A stretch of 64,000 bases of DNA from Albibacterium bauzanense (GTDB lineage: Bacteria > Bacteroidota > Bacteroidia > Sphingobacteriales > Sphingobacteriaceae), in the NCBI RefSeq assembly GCF_004339765.1, contig NZ_SMGO01000002.1, positions 310,001 through 374,000 on the forward strand, in the 5' to 3' direction. The notes below the pieces were generated by a model. That model was not told the DNA's origin. It saw nothing but the letters and a program-made list of their open reading frames with translations, and ran no database searches. Below are positions 42,825-51,682 of this stretch, in pieces (positions within the stretch are counted from its first letter, which is position 1; every line of letters begins with the position of its first letter). The position numbers and the translations under genes are program-made.

Positions 42825-44750
42825 TTATTTTGATTGGATTTTATTTATGACTGCCTTTTCTTTACTTATGATTGGCTCTTCTTTATTCAACACACTCTGT
42901 ACAGAACCTTGAGGATAATTGACTACGTATCCTATTACTAAAAAAGAAGAAATGACTATTAGAGAAATAATTATCCAGTGAACCCAATGAACTTTCAAAA
43001 TGTTATCACGAGTAATAATCCATATTAATAATACAAAAAGACACAAAGAATAACCATAAGAAAGAATAAATCTATAATAAATATGTGGATCAGAATAAAC
43101 TGGTTCCTGTGAGAATACTTGTAAACTTCCTATTGAAAACAAAGCAACTGCAGAAAATATAGCTAATATCTCTACCGATCTTCTTTCATGCTTTCTCATC
43201 TTCTCGGATTCCTCATTAACCTTATCTACAACTTTTTCTAGCTTTTCATAAACTGTTACTAGTGCATCGTATTTTACCTTTTTTAAATGTAAATCGTCTT
43301 TTTTAGCTCTTACATTTTTATAGTTTAATGGAAGCAAATATGAGCTAAATATAAAAAGGTTAAAATCACCATATTTTGTATCATAAATTATATAATCAGA
43401 ATGACATTCTTCAAAAGACATTTGAAAAGGTATAAATTTTTTATACTCGCTCCACTGGAATGCTTCTTCGAGTTTTCTAACAGTATCTTCCAATAATCCT
43501 AAAAGAACCTTAAATTCTCTAAACATTGCTTCATTCAATAAGTTATCAGAAAGCTTGTCAATCCTTTTGGATAAAGTTATACCAAGTTTTAACCAAGGAA
43601 AGAAATTTCTAATAAAATTATTATTCTGATGATTTTTGATTGTATAAAATAATTCTCTATAATACTCCGAACGACCTGACTCTCCATTTTTACTTCCACA
43701 TAGGAAGGAAATTCTATTATTAAAAACATAAGAGGTAGAAATCTTTTTGGCATATTTTTCAAAAGAAGAGACTGGCTTAATTTCATTAATATCATTAAAT
43801 AGATTATCTATCTGTTCTTCATTTTTATAATCATCTTTATAGATTTTTATCAAAGCGTGATAATCTCCATAGGTATAGTTTTTTCGGACTTTCTCATATA
43901 TTAAATTGACTCTTTTTCTTTGTTCATTTTTATAGTCGGCATGGAAATTATAGTGAATATCAATCACATCAGACCAATTTTGCAATTTTTTATCTAATTC
44001 AATATTATCTATACTTAAAGACTCATCTTCTTCCTGATTAAAAGAATAAAAGAAAACCTCCTCATCTTCATTGTTTTGAGTTATATTTCTATAAAGAAGT
44101 TTTACTAACAAAAAATTTATCTTGGATATTATAGCTTTTTTAAGAACCTCATCAATTTTTAATTCACTGCTTTCTTTTTGATATAATAAAAAATTTCTTA
44201 ATACTGTTGGATTTAGATGATAATTAAAATGCTCTATATTTGTACTCCAAAGAATGATATCAAACCCCTTTAAATAATCTTGTACTTCCTCGTCAAACGA
44301 CTTGGATATAGTCGTAATTTTTATCGCTCTAACTAATTTCTTTTTTCTATCAATACTAAATTGGTTTTCAAGATCTCTTGTAAGATAAACTAAAGGAGGT
44401 TTAATATAATTATTAAAAAGTTGAATTATATTAATAGAAAAACACAATTGGAGCTCTTCTGACTCTGCTGGATGAGTTTTAATATCAATTTGATTAGCAA
44501 CTTCATGCAAATACTTTTCAAGCTGTCCTAAATAATCATTTCTTTCTTTATCTTCAATCAATCTACAATACTCTCCACTAAGAAAAAAAAGAATATAATA
44601 AGACAATATCTCTGTAGCTGCTTTTATAATTTTATTAGTTATTAGCGATTTAGATTCAGGTTCGAAATTATTCTCACTAATCCAATTTTCATTGAAATAA
44701 TCCCTCTCTAATATCTTTATTAAAGTAGATATAGGTAAATCAGAAGCCAT
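42825..44750 (-). CDS. Large protein with C-terminal membrane helices, unknown function
   Basis: I do not recognise this 641-aa protein. Residues 1-500 are predicted soluble, helical and charged. A coiled coil (~485-522, YEKLEKVVDKVNEESEKMRKH) leads to three likely membrane helices (~527-547 ILAIFSAVALFSIGSLQVFS, ~559-580, ~590-611 IIISLIVISSFLVIGYVV) and a short polar tail. Soluble-sensor plus C-terminal membrane segment is an arrangement seen in abortive-infection effectors. It starts 4 bp after the small Panacea-like gene, so the two form an operon. It lies just outside attR and is AT-rich. Confidence 0.6.
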   Translation of the reverse strand: MASDLPISTLIKILERDYFNENWISENNFEPESKSLITNKIIKAATEILSYYILFFLSGEYCRLIEDKERNDYLGQLEKYLHEVANQIDIKTHPAESEELQLCFSINIIQLFNNYIKPPLVYLTRDLENQFSIDRKKKLVRAIKITTISKSFDEEVQDYLKGFDIILWSTNIEHFNYHLNPTVLRNFLLYQKESSELKIDEVLKKAIISKINFLLVKLLYRNITQNNEDEEVFFYSFNQEEDESLSIDNIELDKKLQNWSDVIDIHYNFHADYKNEQRKRVNLIYEKVRKNYTYGDYHALIKIYKDDYKNEEQIDNLFNDINEIKPVSSFEKYAKKISTSYVFNNRISFLCGSKNGESGRSEYYRELFYTIKNHQNNNFIRNFFPWLKLGITLSKRIDKLSDNLLNEAMFREFKVLLGLLEDTVRKLEEAFQWSEYKKFIPFQMSFEECHSDYIIYDTKYGDFNLFIFSSYLLPLNYKNVRAKKDDLHLKKVKYDALVTVYEKLEKVVDKVNEESEKMRKHERRSVEILAIFSAVALFSIGSLQVFSQEPVYSDPHIYYRFILSYGYSLCLFVLLIWIITRDNILKVHWVHWIIISLIVISSFLVIGYVVNYPQGSVQSVLNKEEPIISKEKAVINKIQSK

Positions 44751-44754
44751 CTAA

Positions 44755-45279
44755 CTACAAACTATAGATTTTTGTCTCCTGTTGAATAAGATTGGTAGCT
44801 ATCTTCTTAGAAAAAGATTCTTTTTTTCGTGCTTGTGAAAATGTATACCGCCATGAGAACCAACTATGACTAAGCTCGACAAGTTCAAATGGACTAAAAG
44901 ATATAAGTTTAGCATTCTCCCCTTTTAAGTTTTTTATAGCTCTATCAATAACCTCAGAATCTCCATCAGGTACTATATTCCAATCATTAATATTTACAAA
45001 CTCCAATTTGGAATTTGTAACATTGAAATATTTAAGAGTGTTTAGATATGAATATACGTCGCTTTCAACATGGCCATAAGGCATAGCATGAAACTCATTG
45101 AAAATGTTTAATGCTTCTTCTTCAGTTGAACATGCAAAGAAGTGAAGTTTTAAAACCTTTAATTTACTTAAATCATTAAATGAATGCTCATTAAAATAAC
45201 TAACTGAGGTTTTATAATATTCGCAATACCAGTCTACTAGCTCACGAAGAAAATATTCAAACAAATCTTTTTTAGACAT
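44755..45279 (-). CDS. Panacea/SocA-like (DUF4065-type) putative antitoxin
   Basis: The 174-aa product has features resembling the Panacea (DUF4065, SocA-like) domain: LKVLKLHFFACSTEEEALNI, FHAMPYGHVESDVYSYL (the x-YGPV-SDVY-type motif), and FSPFELVELSHSWFSW. Panacea proteins are antitoxins found beside many unrelated toxins. Here the partner would be the 641-aa membrane protein 4 bp downstream. The family match is by motif recall and needs a profile search. Confidence 0.55.
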   Translation of the reverse strand: MSKKDLFEYFLRELVDWYCEYYKTSVSYFNEHSFNDLSKLKVLKLHFFACSTEEEALNIFNEFHAMPYGHVESDVYSYLNTLKYFNVTNSKLEFVNINDWNIVPDGDSEVIDRAIKNLKGENAKLISFSPFELVELSHSWFSWRYTFSQARKKESFSKKIATNLIQQETKIYSL

Positions 45280-45650
45280 GATTACTAAATTACACTTGAG
45301 TTTACAAATATTGGAGAACTTACAGAAAAAGTAAGACTTATTAAAAGTAAGATATTAATTTTATAACCACAAGCAATTTGACCCATTATATTATTGCAAA
45401 TCTATTTATTCTGATCGTATATTTTTCACATTAATCCTTTAATTAAAGGATTAAATTCTTCTTTTGTTTGTTTAAGACGGACGATTCAATAACTTTCTCC
45501 GTCAAAAAATAGTTAGCTTGTTATTTCGGGTCTGGTTGTTGTATTCGGAATCCCAATAGAAAAAAGTATATTTATTCGGTATAAAAATGATTACTTAGCT
45601 AATACAGAATTAAGCTTACATCAATGAAAAGAGGCTAAAAAATTAAAACA
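45280..45650. other. Intergenic region with a 24-bp palindrome
   Basis: This 371-bp gap lies between the divergent Panacea-like and EEP-fold genes. It contains one perfect 24-bp palindrome (half-site TTAATCCTTTAA, 45431-45454), which could be an operator or a short hairpin. No other feature is evident. Confidence 0.5.
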
Positions 45651-46487
45651 ATGAAAAAAATATCCATAACATTATTACTATCATTACTGATATGCGCATC
45701 TGCACTTGCTCAAGAGTTAAAAGTTGCTACTTACAACATCCGATATGCAAGTGCAAATGATATAGGAAATTTATGGCCAGACAGGGCTCCTTACGTGGGG
45801 GCATTGGTTAGATTTCATGATTTTGATATATTCGGCACCCAAGAGGGTCTGCCAGAACAATTAACTGATCTGGATGGCTTGTTGCCGGCTTATGCGCGTT
45901 ACGGCAAAGGAAGAGATGATGGTAAAGATAAAGGAGAACATTCTGCCATTTTTTATAAGAAAGATAAGTTCACCCTCTTAAACCAAGGAGATTTCTGGTT
46001 AGCTGAGAACCCCAATGTACCAGCGAAAGGATGGGATGCAACATGTTGCAATCGAATTGTATCATGGGTCAATTTAAAGGATAATAAGTCAGGTAAAGAA
46101 TTCTTTTTCTTCAGTGCTCATTATGATCACCAAGGACAGATAGCGCGTAGAGAAAGTAGCAAACTAGTGCTGAAAAAGATACAGGAAATAGCAAAAGGGA
46201 AACCTGTAATTTTTGTAGGAGATTTAAATGCAGATCATGCAAGTGAACCTTATAAAATATTGCAAGATTCAAAAATAATAGTTGATACCTATACATTGGT
46301 AGATGAACCTTATCATAATAATGGAAGTTTTAATAGTTTTAAGGTTTCGAATAATACGACAATCATCGATCATATCTTTGTTACGCCTGGTATCAAGGCT
46401 TCAAAATGGGGAATATTGACTGATAGTTATTTTGGCAAATATCCATCTGATCATTTTCCAGTTGTAAGTGCTTTGTCACTTCCTTAA
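45651..46487 (+). CDS. Secreted endonuclease/exonuclease/phosphatase-family protein
   Basis: The 278-aa product has a signal peptide (MKKISITLLLSLLICASALAQ) and an EEP fold: VATYNIRY, FGTQEGLP (catalytic Glu), GDLNAD, TIIDHIFVTPG and PSDHFPV (catalytic Asp-His). All catalytic positions are present. Secreted Bacteroidota members are usually taken as phosphodiesterases of unknown substrate. The gene stands alone, followed by a tandem-repeat stretch. Confidence 0.85.
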   Translation: MKKISITLLLSLLICASALAQELKVATYNIRYASANDIGNLWPDRAPYVGALVRFHDFDIFGTQEGLPEQLTDLDGLLPAYARYGKGRDDGKDKGEHSAIFYKKDKFTLLNQGDFWLAENPNVPAKGWDATCCNRIVSWVNLKDNKSGKEFFFFSAHYDHQGQIARRESSKLVLKKIQEIAKGKPVIFVGDLNADHASEPYKILQDSKIIVDTYTLVDEPYHNNGSFNSFKVSNNTTIIDHIFVTPGIKASKWGILTDSYFGKYPSDHFPVVSALSLP

Positions 46488-46527
46488 TATAGCCAAACTC
46501 ACATTAAGCAGATACTAAACAGTAATT

Positions 46528-46595
46528 GAACAGTCCTTTTACCACTGCTTGAGGACTGTTCAACCACTGTTTGACCACTGTTTAACCACTGTTCT
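46528..46595. repeat. Inverted repeat plus 11-bp tandem repeat array
   Basis: GAACAGTCC (46528-46536) and GGACTGTTC (46553-46561) form a perfect 9-bp inverted repeat. Overlapping it, five 11-bp units related to ACCACTGTTTA run from 46541 to 46595. It lies 40 bp after the stop of the EEP-fold gene; it may act as a terminator or be a slippage-prone repeat. Confidence 0.7.
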
Positions 46596-46721
46596 TTATA
46601 AACAAGATTTTAATTAGCTTCTTAAGAGGGTTTTCCCTGTGGGCTATCCTGTTTAAATACACTATAAAGCTATTTCAGTAAAAGATACTTTACTGATTTT
46701 GAAGATTCATTTATAAGAAGT

Positions 46722-47297
46722 TCAGACTCTAAGTACACCCCGAAATCCTCTGGCAGCATAATATGAATCTGCACCATTATGGTATAAGAATACCATATCA
46801 TAGCGGCGATCACAAAAGAAAGCACCTCCGCGTTTCCTGATATCAGCAGGAGTTTTCACCCAGCTTGATGTTTTAAGGTCAAATTTTCCTAGTTGCTGCA
46901 ACTCCCGATATTGCTCTTCCGTTAAAAGCTCAATACCCATATCGGCTGCCATATCCATCGCAGTATTTTCCGGTTTATGGGCTTTCCTTGCCTCCAGAGC
47001 CTCACGATCGTAACAAATACTTCTGCGCCCTTTAGGGCTTTCCGGTGAACAATCATAAAAAATGTACTCATCTGACTTTTTATCATAACCAACCACATCT
47101 GGTTCGCCGCCAGTTATTTCCATATCATCAAGTGACCATAACTTTTCTGGATTGGCTTCTAGCTTCGCCTGTACTTTCGCCCATTCTAAACCTTTGTGGC
47201 GGTTTGTATTTTTCTCAAAACGAGCTTTTAATATTGCCAATAGTTCTTCGCGTTGTTCTGATGACAGTTCCTTTTTATTACTAGTTCTATTGCTCAT
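46722..47297 (-). CDS. DUF4256 family protein
   Basis: This 191-aa soluble protein has conserved features of the DUF4256 family: RFEKNTNRHKGLEWAKVQAKL, MEITGGEPDVVGYD, YDCSPESPKGRRSICYDREAL and GGAFFCDRRYDMVFLYHNGAD. Function is unknown. It is the last gene of a small operon (ArsR, SRPBCC, DoxX, DUF4256), 3 bp after doxX, a combination common in Bacteroidota and perhaps related to small-molecule stress. Confidence 0.85.
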   Translation of the reverse strand: MSNRTSNKKELSSEQREELLAILKARFEKNTNRHKGLEWAKVQAKLEANPEKLWSLDDMEITGGEPDVVGYDKKSDEYIFYDCSPESPKGRRSICYDREALEARKAHKPENTAMDMAADMGIELLTEEQYRELQQLGKFDLKTSSWVKTPADIRKRGGAFFCDRRYDMVFLYHNGADSYYAARGFRGVLRV

Positions 47298-47300
47298 AAT

Positions 47301-47684
47301 TTATAGTTTAGCTGAAATAGTTTTTCGATCTGCAGGCCTGAAATACCAAGATACAAAAATCAGGATTAATAATAATATTGGTCCAAAAAAATCTTTGGCA
47401 TCATCTCCCTGAACTAAATGAGAAATAACAGCACCCGACATGGCAAAGAAAAAACCAGCATAAGCCCACTCCTTGAGTAAAGGAAATTTGGGGATAAGTA
47501 CTGCTATTACGCCCAATATTTTCCACACACCCAATATGGTTAACAAATAACCGGGATATCCCAGATTTGTCATCATATCTACTTCTTCTTTCATTTTAAG
47601 CAGCTGCACTATTCCTGTTGACAGCATTCCTAATGCAAGCCAGATTGTTGCAATCCAATAGATGATTTTATTCTTTCTTGACAT
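47301..47684 (-). CDS. DoxX-family membrane protein
   Basis: The 127-aa product has four predicted transmembrane helices (IIYWIATIWLALGMLSTGIVQL; YLLTILGVWKILGVIAVLI; AYAGFFFAMSGAVISHLV; ILLLILIFVSWYF), typical of DoxX-like proteins. The helix-break motif (LGYPGYLLTILGVWKILG) matches the family. Such proteins are thought to act in membrane redox or quinone-related processes, without a firm role. It lies 6 bp after the SRPBCC gene in the ArsR operon. Confidence 0.85.
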   Translation of the reverse strand: MSRKNKIIYWIATIWLALGMLSTGIVQLLKMKEEVDMMTNLGYPGYLLTILGVWKILGVIAVLIPKFPLLKEWAYAGFFFAMSGAVISHLVQGDDAKDFFGPILLLILIFVSWYFRPADRKTISAKL

Positions 47685-47690
47685 CGTATA

Positions 47691-48158
47691 TTATTTTAGC
47701 TTACCAACAATTTCCTGCAAACGATTATGTGCCATATTAATACCTTTTGCGAAAGGCAATTTCAACAGCTGATCTCTAAGTTCAACTGATTTAAATACAC
47801 TCTGCATGGTAAGCTTGCTGGTACTATCTGTAAGTTTCTCAAATTCTAAGAACTCAAGCTGAACAGAAAAAGGCGTATTCTCCATTTCAAACGTCCGTGT
47901 TATTTTTTGATTCGGAACAAACTCAGGAATTACTCCATTGGCACGAAAAACCACGTTCCCTTGTGCATCGCTTGTTTCAAATTGATAAATCCCGTGCTTT
48001 TTATTTTCAAGTTTCAGCACTTTCGTTCCCATCCATTGTTCAATAATTCCAGGCTCTGTATATGCTTTAAAAAGCAATTCTAATGGCAAATCAAACTCCC
48101 TGGTTATTACTAATTCTTGTTTGCCATTTTCTGCATTGACTTCTGTTTTCCGTTCCAT
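47691..48158 (-). CDS. SRPBCC (AHSA1-like) domain protein
   Basis: The 155-aa product has the AHSA1/START-like SRPBCC fold: ELVITREFDLPLELLFKAYTEPGIIEQWMGTKV at the N-terminus and NMAHNRLQEIVGKLK at the end. The fold binds hydrophobic ligands in a deep pocket. It lies 6 bp downstream of the arsR gene, an arrangement very common for these pairs. No ligand can be inferred. Confidence 0.88.
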   Translation of the reverse strand: MERKTEVNAENGKQELVITREFDLPLELLFKAYTEPGIIEQWMGTKVLKLENKKHGIYQFETSDAQGNVVFRANGVIPEFVPNQKITRTFEMENTPFSVQLEFLEFEKLTDSTSKLTMQSVFKSVELRDQLLKLPFAKGINMAHNRLQEIVGKLK

Positions 48159-48164
48159 ATTATT

Positions 48165-48488
48165 CTATTTTTTTGATTGGTATTCTTTCATTATGGTTTC
48201 CAATTTGTTAAATCTATCATCCCACATTTTGCGGAATGGTTCAATAAAATCAGCTACTTCTTTTATCCTTTCCGGATTTAAGTGATAATAAACTTCTCTA
48301 CCCTTCTGCTCTTGCTCAAGTAATTCGCATTCAGTAAGTATCTGCAAATGTTTCGAGACAGTTGGCCTTGCTGTATCAAAGTTTGAAGCTATTGCACCTG
48401 CTGTCATCGATTGGGAAGCAACCAATACGAGTATAGCTCTCCTCGTGGGGTCGGCTATGGCTTGATATACATCTCGTCTTAAATTCAT
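48165..48488 (-). CDS. ArsR-family transcriptional regulator
   Basis: The 107-aa product is a winged-helix ArsR-type repressor: [43 protein letters not shown] and [10 protein letters not shown]. No metal-binding cysteine box is present, so it belongs to the non-metal ArsR group paired with SRPBCC proteins. Two GTAG-N8-CTAC palindromes lie between its ATG and the promoter, likely its own operators. It heads an operon with SRPBCC, DoxX and DUF4256. Confidence 0.9.
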   Translation of the reverse strand: MNLRRDVYQAIADPTRRAILVLVASQSMTAGAIASNFDTARPTVSKHLQILTECELLEQEQKGREVYYHLNPERIKEVADFIEPFRKMWDDRFNKLETIMKEYQSKK

Positions 48489-48491
48489 TAC

Positions 48492-48533
48492 GTAGCTATT
48501 TGACTACAAATATAAATGTAGCCACTCAACTAC
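48492..48533 (-). promoter_or_regulatory. Promoter and twin operator-like palindromes of the arsR operon
   Basis: Two related palindromes GTAG-N8-CTAC lie at 48492-48507 and 48518-48533 (26 bp centre to centre), 12 of 16 positions identical. The -7 element TATATTTG (48514-48507, minus strand) lies between them, with a TTG about 20 bp upstream (48537-48535). The layout suits autorepression by ArsR; binding is inferred. Confidence 0.6.
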
Positions 48534-48563
48534 GCAAATATTTATGTATTTTTTTTACCTCAA

Positions 48564-48596
48564 CAAAAAAGCCCTGTAAGAATTATCTTACAGGGC
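48564..48596 (-). terminator. Terminator of the DUF1080 gene
   Basis: A perfect 10-bp stem (GCCCTGTAAG/CTTACAGGGC, 6-nt loop) is followed on the minus strand by seven T residues. It lies just downstream of the DUF1080 stop and before the arsR regulatory region. Confidence 0.88.
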
Positions 48597-48619
48597 TTTC
48601 GCTTTTAAACTATCGTTGT

Positions 48620-49519
48620 TTAAAGAAACTTGATTTTTGGATCCTTAAATTGAATCTGCATTCCAGCACCAGCATGTTGTTGGAGTGCCACAATACCATT
48701 TTTCAATGCGCCAGGATTTTCATCAATCATTTCAGTGAAAACATGTCCGTTAATTTTCACAGTTATATGAGAGCCTTGGGCAATGATAACAAGCTCATTA
48801 AATTCCTGACCTACAGGTTTAAGATAACTAGCTAGCTGCTCTGAAGTTTCAGCCAATGGTGTAGCTTTTCCTTCACCTCCATCAGCCGGATAAGTTACTT
48901 TAAATCCCCGGGGAGAGATGTGTGGTCCCTGAACATCTTTAGTTCTCCGGCCTGATAAAGCTGATTCATCATAAATACCACCTGTGTAATTATTCTGAGG
49001 GTCCATATCAGCCTGATAGCCGGCAATATGTTTAGTAGAATCTACGTTCATTACTCCCCGAACCTGAACTCCGGAGTTACCACCATTTGATAGCCACCGA
49101 TATTGCACATGAATTTCAACATTTGCATATTTCTCAGGGTTTTTCTGTGAATCCATCCAAACTAAATTGGATTGAATGTTATCACCTGGCCCCGGTCCTT
49201 CAACACATTCAATTACACCGTCCTTTACTGACCAAAATCTGGGAAGCGCATCCCATCCTTTCAGGTTTTTACCATTAAACATAGAGATGAATCCATCTTT
49301 ATCTTCCTTTAATTTTTTCATCTCCTTACCTAATCCGGGCGACTTACTAGGGCGTATAAAAACCCTTGCAGAATCAAGGTTAACACGCCTAGGCCGTTGT
49401 GTTTGAGATTGTGTATTAGATTGTGCGCTTGGTTGTTGCGCAAATGATGGAATACTTACGATTGCCAATGCGGCAACAATAAACATTCGCATCAATGTTT
49501 TGAAATTTGTACTTGTCAT
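48620..49519 (-). CDS. Secreted DUF1080 (3-keto-disaccharide hydrolase-like) protein
   Basis: The 299-aa product has a signal peptide (MRMFIVAALAIVSIPSFAQ, after a short leader) and a DUF1080/LamG-like jelly-roll domain: FISMFNGKNLKGWDALPRFW, SVKDGVIECVEG, LSNGGNSGVQVRGV, and GIVALQQHAGAGMQIQFKDPKI. Some family members hydrolyse 3-keto-glycosides; the substrate here is unknown. It stands alone, with a strong terminator. Confidence 0.85.
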   Translation of the reverse strand: MTSTNFKTLMRMFIVAALAIVSIPSFAQQPSAQSNTQSQTQRPRRVNLDSARVFIRPSKSPGLGKEMKKLKEDKDGFISMFNGKNLKGWDALPRFWSVKDGVIECVEGPGPGDNIQSNLVWMDSQKNPEKYANVEIHVQYRWLSNGGNSGVQVRGVMNVDSTKHIAGYQADMDPQNNYTGGIYDESALSGRRTKDVQGPHISPRGFKVTYPADGGEGKATPLAETSEQLASYLKPVGQEFNELVIIAQGSHITVKINGHVFTEMIDENPGALKNGIVALQQHAGAGMQIQFKDPKIKFL

Positions 49520-49716
49520 TTTTTATAATTTAGGTTAATTTAATTCAATTTATAATGAATTTATCAAAGCAGCATCCTGTGCTTTCAGGTATACACCCGT
49601 TAAGAGTGAAATGCATATAGCCTCTCAAAACATGAATATTTATGCATTTTTTTAATTGTTATTTTCTATCTTTCACTAAAAGATAATACCAGAAGAGAAA
49701 GAAATATTAATCATGA

Positions 49717-50622
49717 ATGCCCGAATTTGAGAAAAGTCATCAAGCCCATTCCTCGTGGTATGATGATAAATACAAAACAGAGGAAGATAAGCTGGAAGCG
49801 ATAAAGCGCTGGAAAAAGGATCGAAAGAATAACACGGTTAACCATTGGCTCCAGGAGCGCTACATGCAACTTGTAGACTCTTTTATTAGAGATAAACATT
49901 CATGGCTTACTGTTGGTGACCCTTATGGATTTGATGCACATTACCTGATCAATAAAAAACAGGATGTGGTAGCTTCTGATATTGCAAATACATTCTTTCC
50001 TTTGGTTCAAAAAGATGGAATTATTACGGATTATGCTGTTGAAAATGCCGAAAACCTTTCTTTTCAGGACAATACTTTCGACTATATTCTTTGCAAGGAA
50101 TCTTATCATCATTTCCCCCGACCGTACCTGGCTGTTTATGAAATGATCCGCGTTGCCAAAGAAGCAGTAATCTTAATCGAGCCGCAAGACCCCGTCACAA
50201 AGATGCCATTGCTTTTGGCTTTGTGTAATTTAGCAGATCGGATAAATCCGAAGCTTATACAGAAGGTCTGGAAAAACAGGTATTCTTTTGAAGTAGTAGG
50301 AAATTATGTTTTCAAGCTATCTGAAAGGGAAGTAGATAAACTTGCTAATGGAATCGGCCTGCCTGCTGTAGCTTTTAAGGGAATACATAATAACTTTTAT
50401 GACCCTTCAATTATTGATGAAAAAGCCAATAATTCATCCGCTATTTTCAAAAAAATTAAAAGGAAGCTTAGATTTCGAAATCTGCTAACAAAACTGACAA
50501 TCATATCACCAGATGTGTTATGCGCTGTTATTTTTAAAACCCAACCTTCCCCTGAACTTATTGAATCCTTAAAAAGTGAAGGATTTACATTTCATGCATT
50601 TCCATCGAACCCTTATTTATAG
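49717..50622 (+). CDS. Class I SAM-dependent methyltransferase
   Basis: The 301-aa soluble protein has a methyltransferase core: WLTVGDPYGFDAHYL (SAM-binding motif I, in degenerate form), VVASDIANTFF, and LSFQDNTFDYILCKESYHHFPRPYLAVYEMIRVAK, which resembles Methyltransf_11. The last ~110 residues are a separate helical region. The ATG at 49717 is used; an upstream ATG is out of frame. The substrate is unknown, and no neighbouring pathway suggests one. Confidence 0.8.
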   Translation: MPEFEKSHQAHSSWYDDKYKTEEDKLEAIKRWKKDRKNNTVNHWLQERYMQLVDSFIRDKHSWLTVGDPYGFDAHYLINKKQDVVASDIANTFFPLVQKDGIITDYAVENAENLSFQDNTFDYILCKESYHHFPRPYLAVYEMIRVAKEAVILIEPQDPVTKMPLLLALCNLADRINPKLIQKVWKNRYSFEVVGNYVFKLSEREVDKLANGIGLPAVAFKGIHNNFYDPSIIDEKANNSSAIFKKIKRKLRFRNLLTKLTIISPDVLCAVIFKTQPSPELIESLKSEGFTFHAFPSNPYL

Positions 50623-50643
50623 GGTCAATAAAGAATTCAGGCT

Positions 50644-51534
50644 TTAGTTTCCTAAGGCTTCACTAACCTCTATTGGTAAATCGGTTTCAATAACATCAGC
50701 TCCATCCGAAGAAATTTTTCGATAAGCTTCAGCCCTTTCTTCTTTGGTTGTAAGTTTATCATAGGTAGAAGCTGCAGAAATCATGCATTTAACACCTTTA
50801 GAATGAAGCAATGTATACATCTTTTGGTTTTCAGATTTAACATTCGGTCCGATGTAAGCCATTATTTGTGTCCATGGAATGCCTGCTTTATCGTAGCGGT
50901 CAAACATTTCGGGTGTTAGAATATGGGCTGAAAACATGCTATTTGGATTTTTATCAAGATAAAACCTGGCTTCCTCTGGAGAGTGCACAGTAAGCATCAT
51001 AAACGCTTCAGCTTTATGCTCTTTTATAATTGCGGCAGTCATTTCAAATGGCACATCCTTTTTATCGAGGTTAAGGATTGTTTTGCCACGTGCCCATTCA
51101 ATAACTTCTGCTAAAGTTGGTATACCAAATTCAGTTATATTTCCTTGAGGATCTTTCAAACGAAATTTCTTTAATTCCTCCCAGGTATAATCTGACACTT
51201 TTCCTGTACCTGTGGTGGTGCGATCCAAGGTTGCATCGTGCATTAAAACAATAACACTGTCTTTCGTTAATCGAGGATCGATTTCATAAAAAGCCGGTGT
51301 ATTCCTTAATGTATTCTCGAAAGTAGCGATGCTATTTTCAGGAAAGCCTTCAACCATTCCACCTCGATGGCCGCTAATAATAACCGCGTTACCTTCTTTA
51401 AATCTAAAAAAATCATGGAGTGCTTTCGTGTTATCTAAACGAATAGCTTTTAAAGAAATATCCTGAGCTTTTGCATATCCATTCATGCAAAGTAAAATAG
51501 CTAATGACAAAAAGGAAGATAGAATGCGTTTCAT
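50644..51534 (-). CDS. Secreted glycerophosphodiester phosphodiesterase family protein
   Basis: GDPD enzymes hydrolyse glycerophosphodiesters to glycerol-3-phosphate and an alcohol. The product, starting at the ATG at 51534, has a signal peptide (MKRILSSFLSLAILLCMNGYA) and GDPD motifs: ISGHRGGMVEGFPENSIATFE (catalytic His-Arg and metal Glu), YEIDPRLTKDSVIVLMHDATLDRTT, and GADVIETDLP at the C-terminus. An in-frame TTG further upstream would add 41 non-signal residues and is rejected. Its start region is divergent from the DUF4954 gene. Confidence 0.88.
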   Translation of the reverse strand: MKRILSSFLSLAILLCMNGYAKAQDISLKAIRLDNTKALHDFFRFKEGNAVIISGHRGGMVEGFPENSIATFENTLRNTPAFYEIDPRLTKDSVIVLMHDATLDRTTTGTGKVSDYTWEELKKFRLKDPQGNITEFGIPTLAEVIEWARGKTILNLDKKDVPFEMTAAIIKEHKAEAFMMLTVHSPEEARFYLDKNPNSMFSAHILTPEMFDRYDKAGIPWTQIMAYIGPNVKSENQKMYTLLHSKGVKCMISAASTYDKLTTKEERAEAYRKISSDGADVIETDLPIEVSEALGN

Positions 51535-51682
51535 GCTACTAAGATATATTATTATATGAATACTCGCTTTGAGATTATCGATGTTTTTTTCTTTAATCCG
51601 TTTTTGTAAATTCGCAAATATTAATGTCTTAATATCCAGATTCAAAAATCCAGTCAAGACAATACCTTATCGCAAACACCAG

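Noticed and set aside
42825-45279. The Panacea-like pair as part of the integrated element
   Set aside because: The attR core and the likely ancestral tRNA terminator lie before it, so by the repeats it is outside this element.
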